Below are positions 46,315 through 55,384 of a stretch of DNA of 64,000 nucleotides, piece by piece. The notes below the pieces were generated by a model. The model saw only the letters and a list, made by a program, of their open reading frames with translations. It was not told the DNA's origin and searched no databases. The translations under genes and the position numbers were made by a program. Within the stretch, counting starts at the first letter, position 1, and every line of letters begins with the position of its first letter. Origin of the DNA: Mesorhizobium sp. BR1-1-16 (lineage in GTDB: Bacteria; Pseudomonadota; Alphaproteobacteria; Rhizobiales; Kaistiaceae); contig NZ_JAIUIE010000001.1 of NCBI RefSeq assembly GCF_020165495.1, positions 496,001 to 560,000 of the forward strand, given 5' to 3'.

Positions 46315-48096
46315 ATGCATCGCTATCGCACCCACACCTGCGGCGAACTTCGCGAAACCCAGACGGGCGAGAATGTTCGCCTTTCGGGCTGGGTTAATCG
46401 CGTGCGCGATCATGGCGGGCTGCTCTTCATCGATCTGCGCGATCATTACGGCCTGACCCAGATCGTCGTCGATCCGGATTCGGCCGCCTTCGGCACGGCC
46501 GAACAGCTTCGCTCCGAATGGTGCGTGCGCATCGACGGCCTCGTGAAGAAGCGGACGCCCGAGACGGTGAATCCGAACCTTGCGACCGGCGCAGTCGAGG
46601 TCTTCGCGAGCGAGATCGAGGTGCTCTCTGCCGCCAGGGAATTGCCGCTGCCGGTTTTCGGCGAGCCCGACTATCCGGAGGATACGCGCCTCAAATATCG
46701 CTTCCTCGATCTCCGCCGCGAGACCCTGCATGCCAACATCATGAAGCGGACGGCCGTGATCGCCTCGATGCGTCGCCGCATGACCGAGATCGGCTTCACC
46801 GAATTCTCGACGCCGATCCTCACCGCGTCTTCGCCTGAAGGCGCGCGCGATTTCCTCGTGCCCTCGCGCATCCATCAGGGCAAGTTCTACGCGCTGCCGC
46901 AGGCGCCGCAGCAGTACAAGCAGCTTTTGATGGTCGCGGGCTTCGACCGCTATTTCCAGATCGCGCCGTGCTTCCGCGACGAGGACCCGCGCGCCGACCG
47001 CCTGCCGGGCGAATTCTACCAGCTCGATCTCGAAATGAGCTTCGTGACGCAGGACGACATCCTCGGCACGATGGAGCCGGTGATGCGCGGCCTGTTCCAG
47101 GAATTCGCGGACGGCAAGAAGGTCACGGACACCTTCCGCCGCATTCCCTATGACACCGCGATCCGCACCTATGGCTCCGACAAGCCGGACCTCCGCAACC
47201 CGATCGAGATGCAGGCCGTCACGCAGCATTTCGCCGGCTCGGGCTTCAAGGTGTTCGCGCGGATGATCGAGGCCGATCCCAAGGCCGAGGTCTGGGCGAT
47301 CCCGGCCAAGGGCGGCGGTTCGCGCGCCTTCTGCGACCGCATGAATTCATGGGCGCAGCAGCAGGGCCAGCCGGGGCTTGGCTATATCTTCTGGCGCACG
47401 GAAAACGGCGCGCTCGAAGGCGCAGGGCCTGTCGCCAAGAATATCGGCGAGGAGCGCACAGACGCGTTGCGTCAGCAGCTTGGGCTTGAGGATGGTGACG
47501 CCGTCTTCTTCGTCGCCGGCAACCCGAAGAATTTCTATCGCTTCGCCGGTGATGCGCGCACGCGCGTCGGCACCGAGCTTGGCCTCGTCGATACCGAGAG
47601 CTTCGAGATCGCCTGGATCGTCGATTTCCCGTTCTATGAGTGGAGCGAGGAAGAGAAGAAGCTCGATTTCGCGCACAACCCCTTCTCCATGCCGCAGGGC
47701 GGGCTCGATGCGCTGGAAAACCAGGATCCGCTGACGATCAAGGCCTATCAGTATGATCTCGTCTGCAACGGCTTCGAGATCGCTTCGGGCGGCCTGCGCA
47801 ATCACATTCCGGAGCTGATGGTGAAAGCCTTCGGTCTGGTCGGCCTCGACGAGACGACGGTCGAGGAGCGTTTCGGCGGCCTTTATCGCGCGTTCCAGTA
47901 TGGCGCACCGCCGCATGGCGGCATGGCGCCGGGCATCGACCGCATCGTGATGCTGATCTGCGGTGTGCAGAACCTGCGCGAGATCACGCTGTTCCCGATG
48001 AACCAGCAGGCACAGGATCTCCTGATGAACGCCCCGAGCGAGGCCTCGACGCGCCAGCTGCGCGAACTCGGCATTCGCATCAACCCGGCGAGCTGA
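46315..48096 (+). CDS. aspS: Aspartyl-tRNA synthetase
   Basis: This 593-residue class IIb synthetase has an N-terminal OB fold ([43 protein letters not shown]), motif 1 near FTEFSTPIL, motif 2 [21 protein letters not shown], a bacterial GAD insertion (about 280-420) and motif 3 [13 protein letters not shown]. Length is that of bacterial-type AspRS. Whether it is tRNA-Asp-only or also charges tRNA-Asn cannot be read here. The upstream in-frame extension lacks a start signal. Confidence 0.97.
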   Translation: MHRYRTHTCGELRETQTGENVRLSGWVNRVRDHGGLLFIDLRDHYGLTQIVVDPDSAAFGTAEQLRSEWCVRIDGLVKKRTPETVNPNLATGAVEVFASEIEVLSAARELPLPVFGEPDYPEDTRLKYRFLDLRRETLHANIMKRTAVIASMRRRMTEIGFTEFSTPILTASSPEGARDFLVPSRIHQGKFYALPQAPQQYKQLLMVAGFDRYFQIAPCFRDEDPRADRLPGEFYQLDLEMSFVTQDDILGTMEPVMRGLFQEFADGKKVTDTFRRIPYDTAIRTYGSDKPDLRNPIEMQAVTQHFAGSGFKVFARMIEADPKAEVWAIPAKGGGSRAFCDRMNSWAQQQGQPGLGYIFWRTENGALEGAGPVAKNIGEERTDALRQQLGLEDGDAVFFVAGNPKNFYRFAGDARTRVGTELGLVDTESFEIAWIVDFPFYEWSEEEKKLDFAHNPFSMPQGGLDALENQDPLTIKAYQYDLVCNGFEIASGGLRNHIPELMVKAFGLVGLDETTVEERFGGLYRAFQYGAPPHGGMAPGIDRIVMLICGVQNLREITLFPMNQQAQDLLMNAPSEASTRQLRELGIRINPAS

Positions 48097-48103
48097 TTGC
48101 CAT

Positions 48104-48140
48104 CCGGCCTGTGGACGAAATCAAAAATCGTCCCGGCCGG
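48104..48140 (+). terminator. Two-part hairpin after aspS
   Basis: Two nested stems (48104-48109 with 48135-48140, and 48113-48118 with 48128-48133) are separated by a small internal loop, with an A-rich apical loop, starting 8 bp after the stop. No U run follows, so it may be a terminator or a processing structure. Confidence 0.4.
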
Positions 48141-48219
48141 GGTTCCAAGCCGGCGCACGAGCGCCTATATGACCGTTGCGCGACGGCGACAGAGAAATTC
48201 TTCTCGCCGACGCGCTTGT

Positions 48220-48296
<77 letters not shown>

Positions 48297-48303
48297 GTCG
48301 TGT

Positions 48304-48331
48304 AAAAGGCCCGCCTTCCGGCGGGCCTTTT
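48304..48331 (+). terminator. Intrinsic bidirectional terminator
   Basis: A 12-bp stem with AAAA and TTTT flanks (48304-48315 with 48320-48331) and a TTCC loop lies 7 bp after the tRNA. It also faces the end of the minus-strand GH1 gene and can serve both. Confidence 0.9.
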
Positions 48332-48362
48332 GCTTTTCGGCGATACGAAGTGCCGCCGCGCG

Positions 48363-49727
48363 TTACTCGGTCTCTTGCGGAATATCGCCGACATCCTGTG
48401 AGGCTGCCGCCTCGCGATATTGGGCGACGAGCGGGGTCTCCACGCGCTCGAAGGTGCCGTCGAAGCCCATCTGCATGGTCCAGAGGCCCATCGGCGCGAT
48501 GAAGGCTTCCAAAGGCAGGTTTTCCATCGTGGTGAAGCGCATATAGCGCATGAAATTCGCGATCTGCTCGGGGCTCAGCTGCCGCGGGCCCTGCCGCGTG
48601 ATGTATTCCTCGAGCGGCCGGCCGGCGCGATAGACCCAGTCGATCAGGTCGAAGACCGGAAAATAGGTGAAGCCGACAAGCGGCAGGCCCTTGGCGCGGA
48701 TCTTCGGAATGGCGTCGACCGCTTCGGCAAGCCATTGGGCGCGTTCCTCGATCGTGCCGTTGAGGCTCGATTCGGTCACCACGACGGGACGCTTGTACTT
48801 CTCCCAGAACTGGCGAACCGAGCTCTCCATGCCGGCGGCGCGGCCGGAGATCGGCTTGCGGATCAGTTCGTCCTTGCCGTGGCGGACAAGGCGTTGCTGC
48901 GATGTCTCGGGGTAATAATTGGTGCCGACGATCTCGACATCCTGCTTGCGCTCAAGGTGCCATACGAGATCGGCCTCGCTCATGCCGTGCTGGAGGAACC
49001 AGTCGCGCAGGATATGGTCGTCGCCGACGAGCCCGAGCAGCAGGTCGGTCGCCATGAAGGTCTTGGCCGTCTCGAAAGCGGCGGCCTCGGCCAGATCAGG
49101 CGTATCGGGCAGCACCTCGCCGGCGGCATCGACCTGCACCATGATCGCGTCGCCGCGCTCGGCCCGCATCGCCTGCACCGACAGCGTCATGCCGCGCGAG
49201 ATGTTGCGGATGATCTTCACCTGCCCGTCGGCACCGCGGAGGTAAGGCGGCCACATGCCGCGCAGGCCGACGAATTCCGAGCAGATCAGCGGCTCGTTGA
49301 ACGGCGTGTAGTACTTCACGCGGTCCTTGTAGCGCCGCGTGAACGCCGCGGCCCAATCGGCGACATGCTTCTCATAGTCGGTGTTGAGGAACTGGTTTTC
49401 GAGCCAGAGCGGCACGCCGTAATGCATGAGGTCGAACACGATCTCGACGCCGGTTCCCGCTGCATGGTCGATGGCGCGGTCGATCCAGTCCCAGTCGAAT
49501 TTCCCCTTCTCGGGCTCGGCCTTGTACCAAGGCATGCCGTAGCGGATGGCGCGGACGCCGAGACCCTTCACGCGGTCGAGGTCCTCGCGGAAATACTGGT
49601 AGTGGTGGGTGAGGGCGAATTCGTCGAGCACCCGCTCGCCGATCCGTTCGGTCTGGCCGATGAAGGTGTTCTCGATGCCGGCGGCCCAGACGAAGCCGTC
49701 TGGTGAGAGGTCGAAGAGTTCGCTCAC
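48363..49727 (-). CDS. GH1-type intracellular beta-glycosidase
   Basis: This 454-residue TIM-barrel hydrolase has the acid/base motif TPFNEP (E145) and nucleophile in VVVTESSLNG (E319), the GH1 pair. The N-terminus FVWAAGIENTFIG differs from the usual GH1 opening and the C-terminal aglycone loop is divergent (FTYFPVFDLIDWVY), so substrate may be unusual. No signal peptide, hence cytoplasmic hydrolysis of imported glycosides. It starts with GTG and has GAGG about 7 nt upstream. It is the last gene of the ABC operon (permease stop 55 bp upstream). Confidence 0.85.
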   Translation of the reverse strand: MSELFDLSPDGFVWAAGIENTFIGQTERIGERVLDEFALTHHYQYFREDLDRVKGLGVRAIRYGMPWYKAEPEKGKFDWDWIDRAIDHAAGTGVEIVFDLMHYGVPLWLENQFLNTDYEKHVADWAAAFTRRYKDRVKYYTPFNEPLICSEFVGLRGMWPPYLRGADGQVKIIRNISRGMTLSVQAMRAERGDAIMVQVDAAGEVLPDTPDLAEAAAFETAKTFMATDLLLGLVGDDHILRDWFLQHGMSEADLVWHLERKQDVEIVGTNYYPETSQQRLVRHGKDELIRKPISGRAAGMESSVRQFWEKYKRPVVVTESSLNGTIEERAQWLAEAVDAIPKIRAKGLPLVGFTYFPVFDLIDWVYRAGRPLEEYITRQGPRQLSPEQIANFMRYMRFTTMENLPLEAFIAPMGLWTMQMGFDGTFERVETPLVAQYREAAASQDVGDIPQETE

Positions 49728-49782
49728 GTCAGATCCTCAAGCGTTGAGATATTTTGAAGAGCCAGGGGAGGGATGGGCGCCA

Positions 49783-50640
49783 TCAGCCCTTGATCCCGCT
49801 CATGGCGATGCCCTGGATGAAGGTGCGCTGGGCGAAGACGAACGCCACGAGCAGCGGAAGCAGCGCAAGCACCGCGCCGGCCATGACGACGCCGTATTCG
49901 ACCACATGGCTGCCGACGAAGAGCGCGAGGCCGGCGGGCAGCGTGCGCATCTCCATCGAGGAGGTGATCAGCAGCGGCCACAGAAAGTCGTTCCAGTTGT
50001 ACATGAAGTGGAAGACGGCGAGCGTCGCGATCGCCGGGCCCGAGAGCGGCAGGATGATGCGCCAGTAGATGCCAAATTCGCCGCAGCCATCAATCCGCGC
50101 CGCTTCGTCGAGTTCCTTCGGCAGCGTCACGAAGAATTGCCGCAGCATGAAGATGCCGAAAGCGTTGGTCGCGCGCGGCACGATCAGACCGGAATAGCTG
50201 TCCAGCATGTGCAGATCGTGCACCGTCACGAAGAGCGGCACGAACATCACCTGGAACGGCAGCATGAGCGCCACCAGGATCAGCACGAAGATGACGTTCC
50301 GACCCCTGAATTGCAGCCGCGCCAGAGCGTAGGCGGCCATCGAATCGAGCAGCAGCGACACGATGGTGACGCCGCCGGCGAAGAGGATCGAGTTCAGGAA
50401 CAGCCGCGCGAAGGGAATGCGGGTCCAGACATTCTCGTAGTTCTCGAAGGTCCAGCGATGCGGCAGAAGCTGCGGCGGGAAGGTCGCGATCTCGCTTTCT
50501 GGCTTCAGCGAGGTGAACAACATCCAGATGAACGGAAACACGACCGCGAGCGCCAGGAGACCGAGCACGACCAGAGTGACGGTGGTGAAGAGGGTCGTCG
50601 GCTTCGCCCCGGGGCCGGCGCCGTCGAGCACATCGGCCAT
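49783..50640 (-). CDS. Sugar ABC transporter permease (MalG/UgpE type)
   Basis: This 285-residue inner-membrane protein has six helices and the permease EAA loop ELDEAARIDGCGEFGIYWRIILPLSGP, which contacts the ATPase. C-terminal helices and the WPLLITSS segment suit the carbohydrate CUT1 group. The ATG at 50640 has GGAGGA about 7 nt upstream. It follows the other permease by 2 bp. No ATPase gene lies in this operon. Confidence 0.93.
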   Translation of the reverse strand: MADVLDGAGPGAKPTTLFTTVTLVVLGLLALAVVFPFIWMLFTSLKPESEIATFPPQLLPHRWTFENYENVWTRIPFARLFLNSILFAGGVTIVSLLLDSMAAYALARLQFRGRNVIFVLILVALMLPFQVMFVPLFVTVHDLHMLDSYSGLIVPRATNAFGIFMLRQFFVTLPKELDEAARIDGCGEFGIYWRIILPLSGPAIATLAVFHFMYNWNDFLWPLLITSSMEMRTLPAGLALFVGSHVVEYGVVMAGAVLALLPLLVAFVFAQRTFIQGIAMSGIKG

Positions 50641-50642
50641 GA

Positions 50643-51560
50643 TCAATCCTCCCAGCTGCGGGTAATCCGCAACTGCGCGAGCGTCAGCAGGAACACGACG
50701 GCGAACAGGAAGATGCCGATCGAGGCCGCATAGCTGAGGTTTAGGTTGGTGATGCCCTGGCGGTAGATGTAGGTGACCAGCGTCTCGGTCGAGAACAGCG
50801 GCCCGCCACCCGGCGTCATGACGAAGGCGGGATCGAAGACCTGGAAAGCGCCGATGATCGAGATTACCAGCACGAAGATGTTGGTCGTCCGCAACTGCGG
50901 CCAGGTGACGTTCCAGAACTGCTGGAAGCTGTTGGCGCCGTCGATCCGCGCTGCCTCATAGAGCACGATCGGGATCGCCTGCAGGCCGGCGAGATAGATC
51001 ACCATGTTGAAGCCGAGATTCTTCCAGAGGCTCGCGATGATCACCGCGGGCATGGCCAGGTTGGGATCGCGCAGCGGGCTCACATGCGGCATGCCGAGGA
51101 AGGACAGCCAGTAGGCGAGCAGGCCGATATCGGGATCGAGCATGAAGCGCCAGGCGAGCGCAACGATGGCGAAGGAGGCGATCACCGGAAGGAAGAAGGC
51201 GCTGCGGAGCAGGGCGCGGAAGGGGATGGCGCGGTTGAGCGCCAGTGCGAGCGCCAGCGGCAGCGCCACGCCAAGCGGAACGGTGAAGGCGGTGTAGTAG
51301 ACCGTGTTGCCGAGCGCGTTCCAGAAGCGCGCGTCCCGCCACATCCGCGCATAATTGGCAAAGCCCGCCCACTCCTGCGCGTCGGCCGAGAATTTCCACT
51401 TATGCAGGCTGAGGTCGAACGAATAGACGATCGGCCAGAACACGAAGACGGCCAGCACGATGAGGCTCGGCGCCAGGAAGCACCAGGCCGCGATCGTCGT
51501 CCTGTTGGGCATCGCCGGCCAGGGACGGCTCGGCTGAAGCCGTGCGGTTCGAGAAGACAT
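50643..51560 (-). CDS. Sugar ABC transporter permease (MalF/UgpA type)
   Basis: This roughly 305-residue permease has six helices, the first at about residues 25-48 (WCFLAPSLIVLAVFVFWPIVYSF). The EAA loop is LYEAARIDGANSFQQFWNVTWPQL, and the late FVMTPGGGPLFSTETLVTYIYRQ is a CUT1 hallmark. The start is chosen at the ATG at 51560; ATGs at 51569 and 51512 are also in frame and none has a strong ribosome site. It forms the channel with the next permease. Confidence 0.9.
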   Translation of the reverse strand: MSSRTARLQPSRPWPAMPNRTTIAAWCFLAPSLIVLAVFVFWPIVYSFDLSLHKWKFSADAQEWAGFANYARMWRDARFWNALGNTVYYTAFTVPLGVALPLALALALNRAIPFRALLRSAFFLPVIASFAIVALAWRFMLDPDIGLLAYWLSFLGMPHVSPLRDPNLAMPAVIIASLWKNLGFNMVIYLAGLQAIPIVLYEAARIDGANSFQQFWNVTWPQLRTTNIFVLVISIIGAFQVFDPAFVMTPGGGPLFSTETLVTYIYRQGITNLNLSYAASIGIFLFAVVFLLTLAQLRITRSWED

Positions 51561-51625
51561 GGGCGGCATTCCGGATCGAAGCGAGGAAGGATGGGCGGCC
51601 GGTGCAGCCGCCCATCCTCGAGGCT

Positions 51626-52852
51626 CTACGGGTTGAGCAGGTCGGAAAGCTGGTCGTTCGCCTGCTGCGCGGCCTCGGCCGCCTTTTCCTTGCCGAACGT
51701 GATCGACTGGATCATCGGCGTGAACACGTCGCCGTCGATCTGCGCGAAATTCACCTGGTTCGGCAGGCTGAACCGCGAGACCGGCACGACGGTGGAGAAT
51801 TTCGCCGCCCATTCATTGGTGAGCTCGGGGCTGCCGGATAGATCGGTGCGCAGCGGCGGGAAGCCGGTGTCGTTGGCGATCTTCAATTGGGCTGCCTTCG
51901 AGTTCCACATCGCGACGAAGTCGAGAGCCGCCTTCGGATCCTTGGTTGCCTTGTTGATGACGAGCACGATCGAATCGGCCAGCGTCACCGGTCCCCCGGG
52001 GCCGGTTGGGATCGGCGCGACGTCATAGTTGAGCTTCGCGGCAGTGAAGCCGTTCGTCATCCACGGGCCGGTGATCTCCATTGCCGCCTTGCCGGACTGG
52101 AAGAGCTTGTCGGCATCGGCGCCGGAAAGCCCCGTCGGCGTGATCTTGTCGTTGAGGACGAGGTCGCCCCACAGCGTCAGGGCCCCGACGGTCTTGGCAT
52201 CGTCCAGATAGGGCTTTCCGTCCTTGATGACGTCGCCGCCATTGCCCCAGAGAAGGATCGGCCAGTTCGGGATCGTCTCGTGATCGGGGATCAGCAGGCC
52301 ATATTGTGAATTGCTGCCGGTCACCGTGGTCTTCTTGATCGCAGCGACCCAGTCGTCCCAGGTCTTGGGCGGCTCGGAAATGCCGGCCTTCGCGAAGATG
52401 TCCTTGTTGTAATACATCATCAGCGTCGCGAAGTTCAGCGGCGCCGCGTAGTATTTGCCGTTGTACTGCAGGACTTGTTTCAGTCCGTCGGACCAGACAG
52501 ACGGGTCGAGCGCGCCGCCGGCCTTCACCTCGTCGGTGATGTCCATGATGAAGCCGCTTTCAGCATAGCGCGGCAATTGCGCGAAGTTGAAAGCCACCAC
52601 GTCGGGACCCGAGCCGCTCGCCATGGCGGCCTGCAGCTTCTGCAGCATGCTGTCCCAGGGCTCGATATCCATCTGCACCGGCGTGTCCGGATGCGCATCG
52701 CTCCACTGTTTCGTCAGCGCCTCGATGGTCGGCCGGTCAGGCCCGGTGAATCCGTTCCAGAAGGTCAGCGGCGCGGCGAACGCGGCCGAGCCGCAAACCG
52801 TGGCGGCGATCGCGACGATCGACGCGGAAGCCAGAGCTGCGATCCGTTTCAT
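51626..52852 (-). CDS. Sugar ABC transporter solute-binding protein
   Basis: The protein has 408 residues with a Sec signal peptide (cleavage near SAAFA-A, residue 27). The mature part starts PLTFWNGFTGPDRPTIEALTKQW and contains MYYNKDIFAKAGISEPPKTWDDW and KAAMEITGPWM, all typical of extracellular solute-binding family 1. GGAGGA sits 7 nt before the ATG at 52852. It is the first gene of the operon SBP-permease-permease-GH1, so its ligand is probably the glycoside cut by the GH1 enzyme. Confidence 0.92.
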   Translation of the reverse strand: MKRIAALASASIVAIAATVCGSAAFAAPLTFWNGFTGPDRPTIEALTKQWSDAHPDTPVQMDIEPWDSMLQKLQAAMASGSGPDVVAFNFAQLPRYAESGFIMDITDEVKAGGALDPSVWSDGLKQVLQYNGKYYAAPLNFATLMMYYNKDIFAKAGISEPPKTWDDWVAAIKKTTVTGSNSQYGLLIPDHETIPNWPILLWGNGGDVIKDGKPYLDDAKTVGALTLWGDLVLNDKITPTGLSGADADKLFQSGKAAMEITGPWMTNGFTAAKLNYDVAPIPTGPGGPVTLADSIVLVINKATKDPKAALDFVAMWNSKAAQLKIANDTGFPPLRTDLSGSPELTNEWAAKFSTVVPVSRFSLPNQVNFAQIDGDVFTPMIQSITFGKEKAAEAAQQANDQLSDLLNP

Positions 52853-53052
52853 TGTCATTCCTCCCTGTTTGGCCGAGGGGCCGAAGCGCAGCGGCCTTCC
52901 AGCCCCCGGCGCTGCCGCGGTCCTCTCCTCCGGCGGCGAAATGCAGGATTAGTTATTTTATTATCTTCAGCAAGTGATATTTTAATCCGTGCGCTTCCGC
53001 CCCATTGATCGCCGGGCGCCGCATGGCATGCTGCCCGCAACGAGGGGAAGAA
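52853..53052. promoter_or_regulatory. AT-rich divergent promoter of sugar cluster A
   Basis: The 200-bp gap between the SBP gene (-) and the LacI gene (+) holds an unusually AT-rich block at about 52944-52985. Inside it GTTATTTTATTAT and GTGATATTTTAAT form an approximate direct repeat. This is the likely site of both promoters and of LacI binding, although no canonical LacI-family operator with a central CG can be seen. Confidence 0.5.
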
Positions 53053-54087
53053 ATGACGGCCCGTACCCGAAAGCCCACCATGTTCGATGTCGCGCGCGAG
53101 TCGCAGGTCTCGCAGGCGACCGTCTCGCTCGTGCTCAACGGGGTCGCCGGGGTCCGCGTCTCCGAGGCGACCCGGCAGCGGATCATCGAGACCGCGGAGC
53201 GGCTCGACTACAAGCGCTCATCGCGCGTGCGCGCCGACTGGCGCGACGGCGCCTCGATCGGCCTCGTCATCGACGACCTGATGGCAAGCCCGTTCGCGGT
53301 GAACTTCATGGAGGGCGCGCGCGAGGCGGCATGGGAGGAGGAATGCGTCGTCGAGGTGATCTCGACCCGCAACAACCAGCCGATGGAGCAAGCCGCGATC
53401 CAGTCCATGCTGCAGCGGCCCGTCGCCGGCATCATTTACGCGACATTGTTCACGCGCGAGGTGACGGCGCCAGTGGTGCCGCCCGACATCCCGCTGGTGC
53501 TGCTCAACTGCTACGACCCGCGCGGCGAGCAGGATTCGATCCTGCCCGATGATCGCGGCGCGGCGAAAGCGCTGGTCGGCGCCATGGTGAATGCCGGCCA
53601 TCGCCGCATCGCCCATCTCGCCGGCGAAACCTTCCTCGATGGCGGCCGCGACCGGTTGCTCGGCTATCGCGAGGCGCTGGAGGCTGGCGGGATAACGGTT
53701 GATCCGGAACTGGTGTTGCACCAGGGCTCCGCGATCTCGGACGCCTATGCCAGCACCTGCGCGCTGCTCGATTCCGCCGATCCGCCGACAGCGATCTTCT
53801 GCTTCAACGACCGCATGGCGCTGGCGGCCTATGAGGCGGCGCGCGACCGGGATGTCAGCGTGCCGCGTGATCTCTCGATCGCCGGCTTCGACAACGACCC
53901 GCTGGTGACGGCGTTCTTCCCGAATCTCATGACGGCCGTGCTGCCGCATGAAGCGATGGCACGCCAGGCCGTCCGCCGCATCCTGGAGCGCCGCCGCGGC
54001 AAGCCTGCCGCGGCGCGTCGCGAGGTGCTCGACTGCCAGATCCTGCGCCGCCGTTCAGTGGCGCGTCCGAAAGCGCCAACGAAATAG
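53053..54087 (+). CDS. LacI-family transcription regulator
   Basis: This 344-residue regulator has the N-terminal helix-turn-helix TMFDVARESQVSQATVSLVLNG and hinge helix region ending RLDYKRSSRVRADW. A periplasmic-binding-protein-like sensor domain follows (IGLVIDDLMASPFAVNFMEGA, IAHLAGETFLDGGRDRLLGYREAL, AIFCFNDRMALAAYEAA). GAGGGG precedes the ATG. It is divergent from the sugar ABC/GH1 operon and is its probable local regulator. Confidence 0.92.
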   Translation: MTARTRKPTMFDVARESQVSQATVSLVLNGVAGVRVSEATRQRIIETAERLDYKRSSRVRADWRDGASIGLVIDDLMASPFAVNFMEGAREAAWEEECVVEVISTRNNQPMEQAAIQSMLQRPVAGIIYATLFTREVTAPVVPPDIPLVLLNCYDPRGEQDSILPDDRGAAKALVGAMVNAGHRRIAHLAGETFLDGGRDRLLGYREALEAGGITVDPELVLHQGSAISDAYASTCALLDSADPPTAIFCFNDRMALAAYEAARDRDVSVPRDLSIAGFDNDPLVTAFFPNLMTAVLPHEAMARQAVRRILERRRGKPAAARREVLDCQILRRRSVARPKAPTK

Positions 54088-54099
54088 CGTCGGCGTCCG

Positions 54100-54684
54100 T
54101 TAGGGCATCTGAGGCGTGCCGCCATCGTCGCGATCTCGTGTTGCCGCCAGCGTTGCACGATAGGCGGCCGTCAATCCGTCGAGGACTGGTGAGCCGATGG
54201 TGCCGTTCGCGCCGTCGATGGGGTGCGTAATGTGGATGGCGCGAAGATCCGTCATGAATGCCTCCCACATGGCTGGTCCTCCTTCTTCAAGCAGACGGGC
54301 CCGGATGCTCAGCGCCTCGCTGACCGGCAGGTGTCGGCGGCCCCAGGCGCCGAGCGACGCAATGACAGGAACCAGCTGGATCGAAGGCTCGGTCAGGCTG
54401 TAGATGGACTTCTGGCTGTGGCTGGGGTCATCCTGCTTCGAGATGAGGCCGAGGGCGACAAGGCGTTTCAGCCGCGCCGCCAGAATGTTCGAGGCGATGC
54501 CTTCGTCGGATCGCGTCAAAAGTTCGCGAAAATGGCGCCGATTGCCGAACATCATGTCGCGGATGATCACGAGGCTCCAGCGGTCGCCCAGCACTTCCAT
54601 GGCCAGATTAATCGGGCAGCCCGACCGCCTTTCGATGTCCAAGATCATCTCCATTGAAACCGATTGCAAAATAAGATCGGTCAT
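54100..54684 (-). CDS. HxlR-family transcription regulator
   Basis: This 194-residue protein has a central winged-helix HxlR domain (RRSGCPINLAMEVLGDRWSLVIIRDMMFGNRRHFRELL, residues 20-57, then RLKRLVALGLISK). A Cys in RRSGCP is the position that senses electrophiles in HxlR relatives such as HypR/YodB. The C-terminal extension of about 80 residues is unassigned. It converges on the LacI gene and is divergent from the DHFR-like gene, which it probably controls. Confidence 0.88.
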   Translation of the reverse strand: MTDLILQSVSMEMILDIERRSGCPINLAMEVLGDRWSLVIIRDMMFGNRRHFRELLTRSDEGIASNILAARLKRLVALGLISKQDDPSHSQKSIYSLTEPSIQLVPVIASLGAWGRRHLPVSEALSIRARLLEEGGPAMWEAFMTDLRAIHITHPIDGANGTIGSPVLDGLTAAYRATLAATRDRDDGGTPQMP

Positions 54685-54700
54685 GCGAGATAACAACCAG

Positions 54701-54713
54701 TTGCAAATCGCAA
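54701..54713. promoter_or_regulatory. Probable HxlR operator
   Basis: The dyad TTGC-N5-GCAA (54701-54713) lies in the 42-bp gap between the HxlR and DHFR-like genes, just before the GGAGGAG ribosome site. A similar GATTGCAAA element is at 54662. Position in a divergent pair suggests autoregulation and control of the neighbour. This is inferred. Confidence 0.5.
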
Positions 54714-54726
54714 TCGGAGGAGTGTC

Positions 54727-55368
54727 ATGGGTAAGGTGCGCGTCGCAGGTTTTGCGCTTTCGATCGATGGCTTCGGGGCCGGTCCCGAGCAGAGCCTCGA
54801 CAATCCCCTTGGAGTAGGTGGGCGCGACCTGCATCGCTGGTTCTTTGGCACGCGGACCTTCCGCGCGATGTTCGGCCAGGGAGATGGATCCGACGGCGTC
54901 GACGAGACCTATGCGTCACGGTCGATGAGCGGGTTCGGCGCGTTCATCCTCGGGCGCAACATGTTCGGGCCGATCCGCGGCGAATGGCCTGACGACGCCT
55001 GGAAGGGCTGGTGGGGCGACAACCCGCCTTATCACACGCCGACCTTCATCCTCACCAATCATGCCCGCGCGCCGATCGAGATGGAAGGCGGCACCCGCTT
55101 CGTCTTCGTGACGGAAGGCATCGAGGCGGCGCTGGAGCGGGCGCGGGAGGCGGCCGGAGACCTCGATGTCAAGATCGGCGGCGGCGTCAGCACCGTGCGG
55201 CAATATCTCCTGGCCGGGCTGATCGACGAACTGCATTTTGCCATCTCGCCGGTGGTGCTCGGGCGCGGCGAAGCCATGTTCGCCGGCATCGACCTGCCGG
55301 GCCTCGGCTTCAAGGTCAAGGAACACGCAACGACCGAACTCGCCATGCATGTCGTGCTGGCGCGGTAG
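54727..55368 (+). CDS. DHFR/RibD-C-like reductase
   Basis: This 213-residue protein has the RibD C-terminal/dihydrofolate reductase fold: VRVAGFALSIDGF at the start, GAFILGRNMFGPIRGEW, PTFILTNHARAP, the NADPH loop VKIGGGVSTVRQYLLAGLIDELHFAISPVVLGRG and a terminal MHVVLAR. These small proteins are often controlled by redox or xenobiotic regulators, and an HxlR gene is divergent here. Its true substrate is unknown. It is not the main folate reductase. Confidence 0.85.
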   Translation: MGKVRVAGFALSIDGFGAGPEQSLDNPLGVGGRDLHRWFFGTRTFRAMFGQGDGSDGVDETYASRSMSGFGAFILGRNMFGPIRGEWPDDAWKGWWGDNPPYHTPTFILTNHARAPIEMEGGTRFVFVTEGIEAALERAREAAGDLDVKIGGGVSTVRQYLLAGLIDELHFAISPVVLGRGEAMFAGIDLPGLGFKVKEHATTELAMHVVLAR

Positions 55369-55384
55369 CGCGCCGGCCCAAGGC

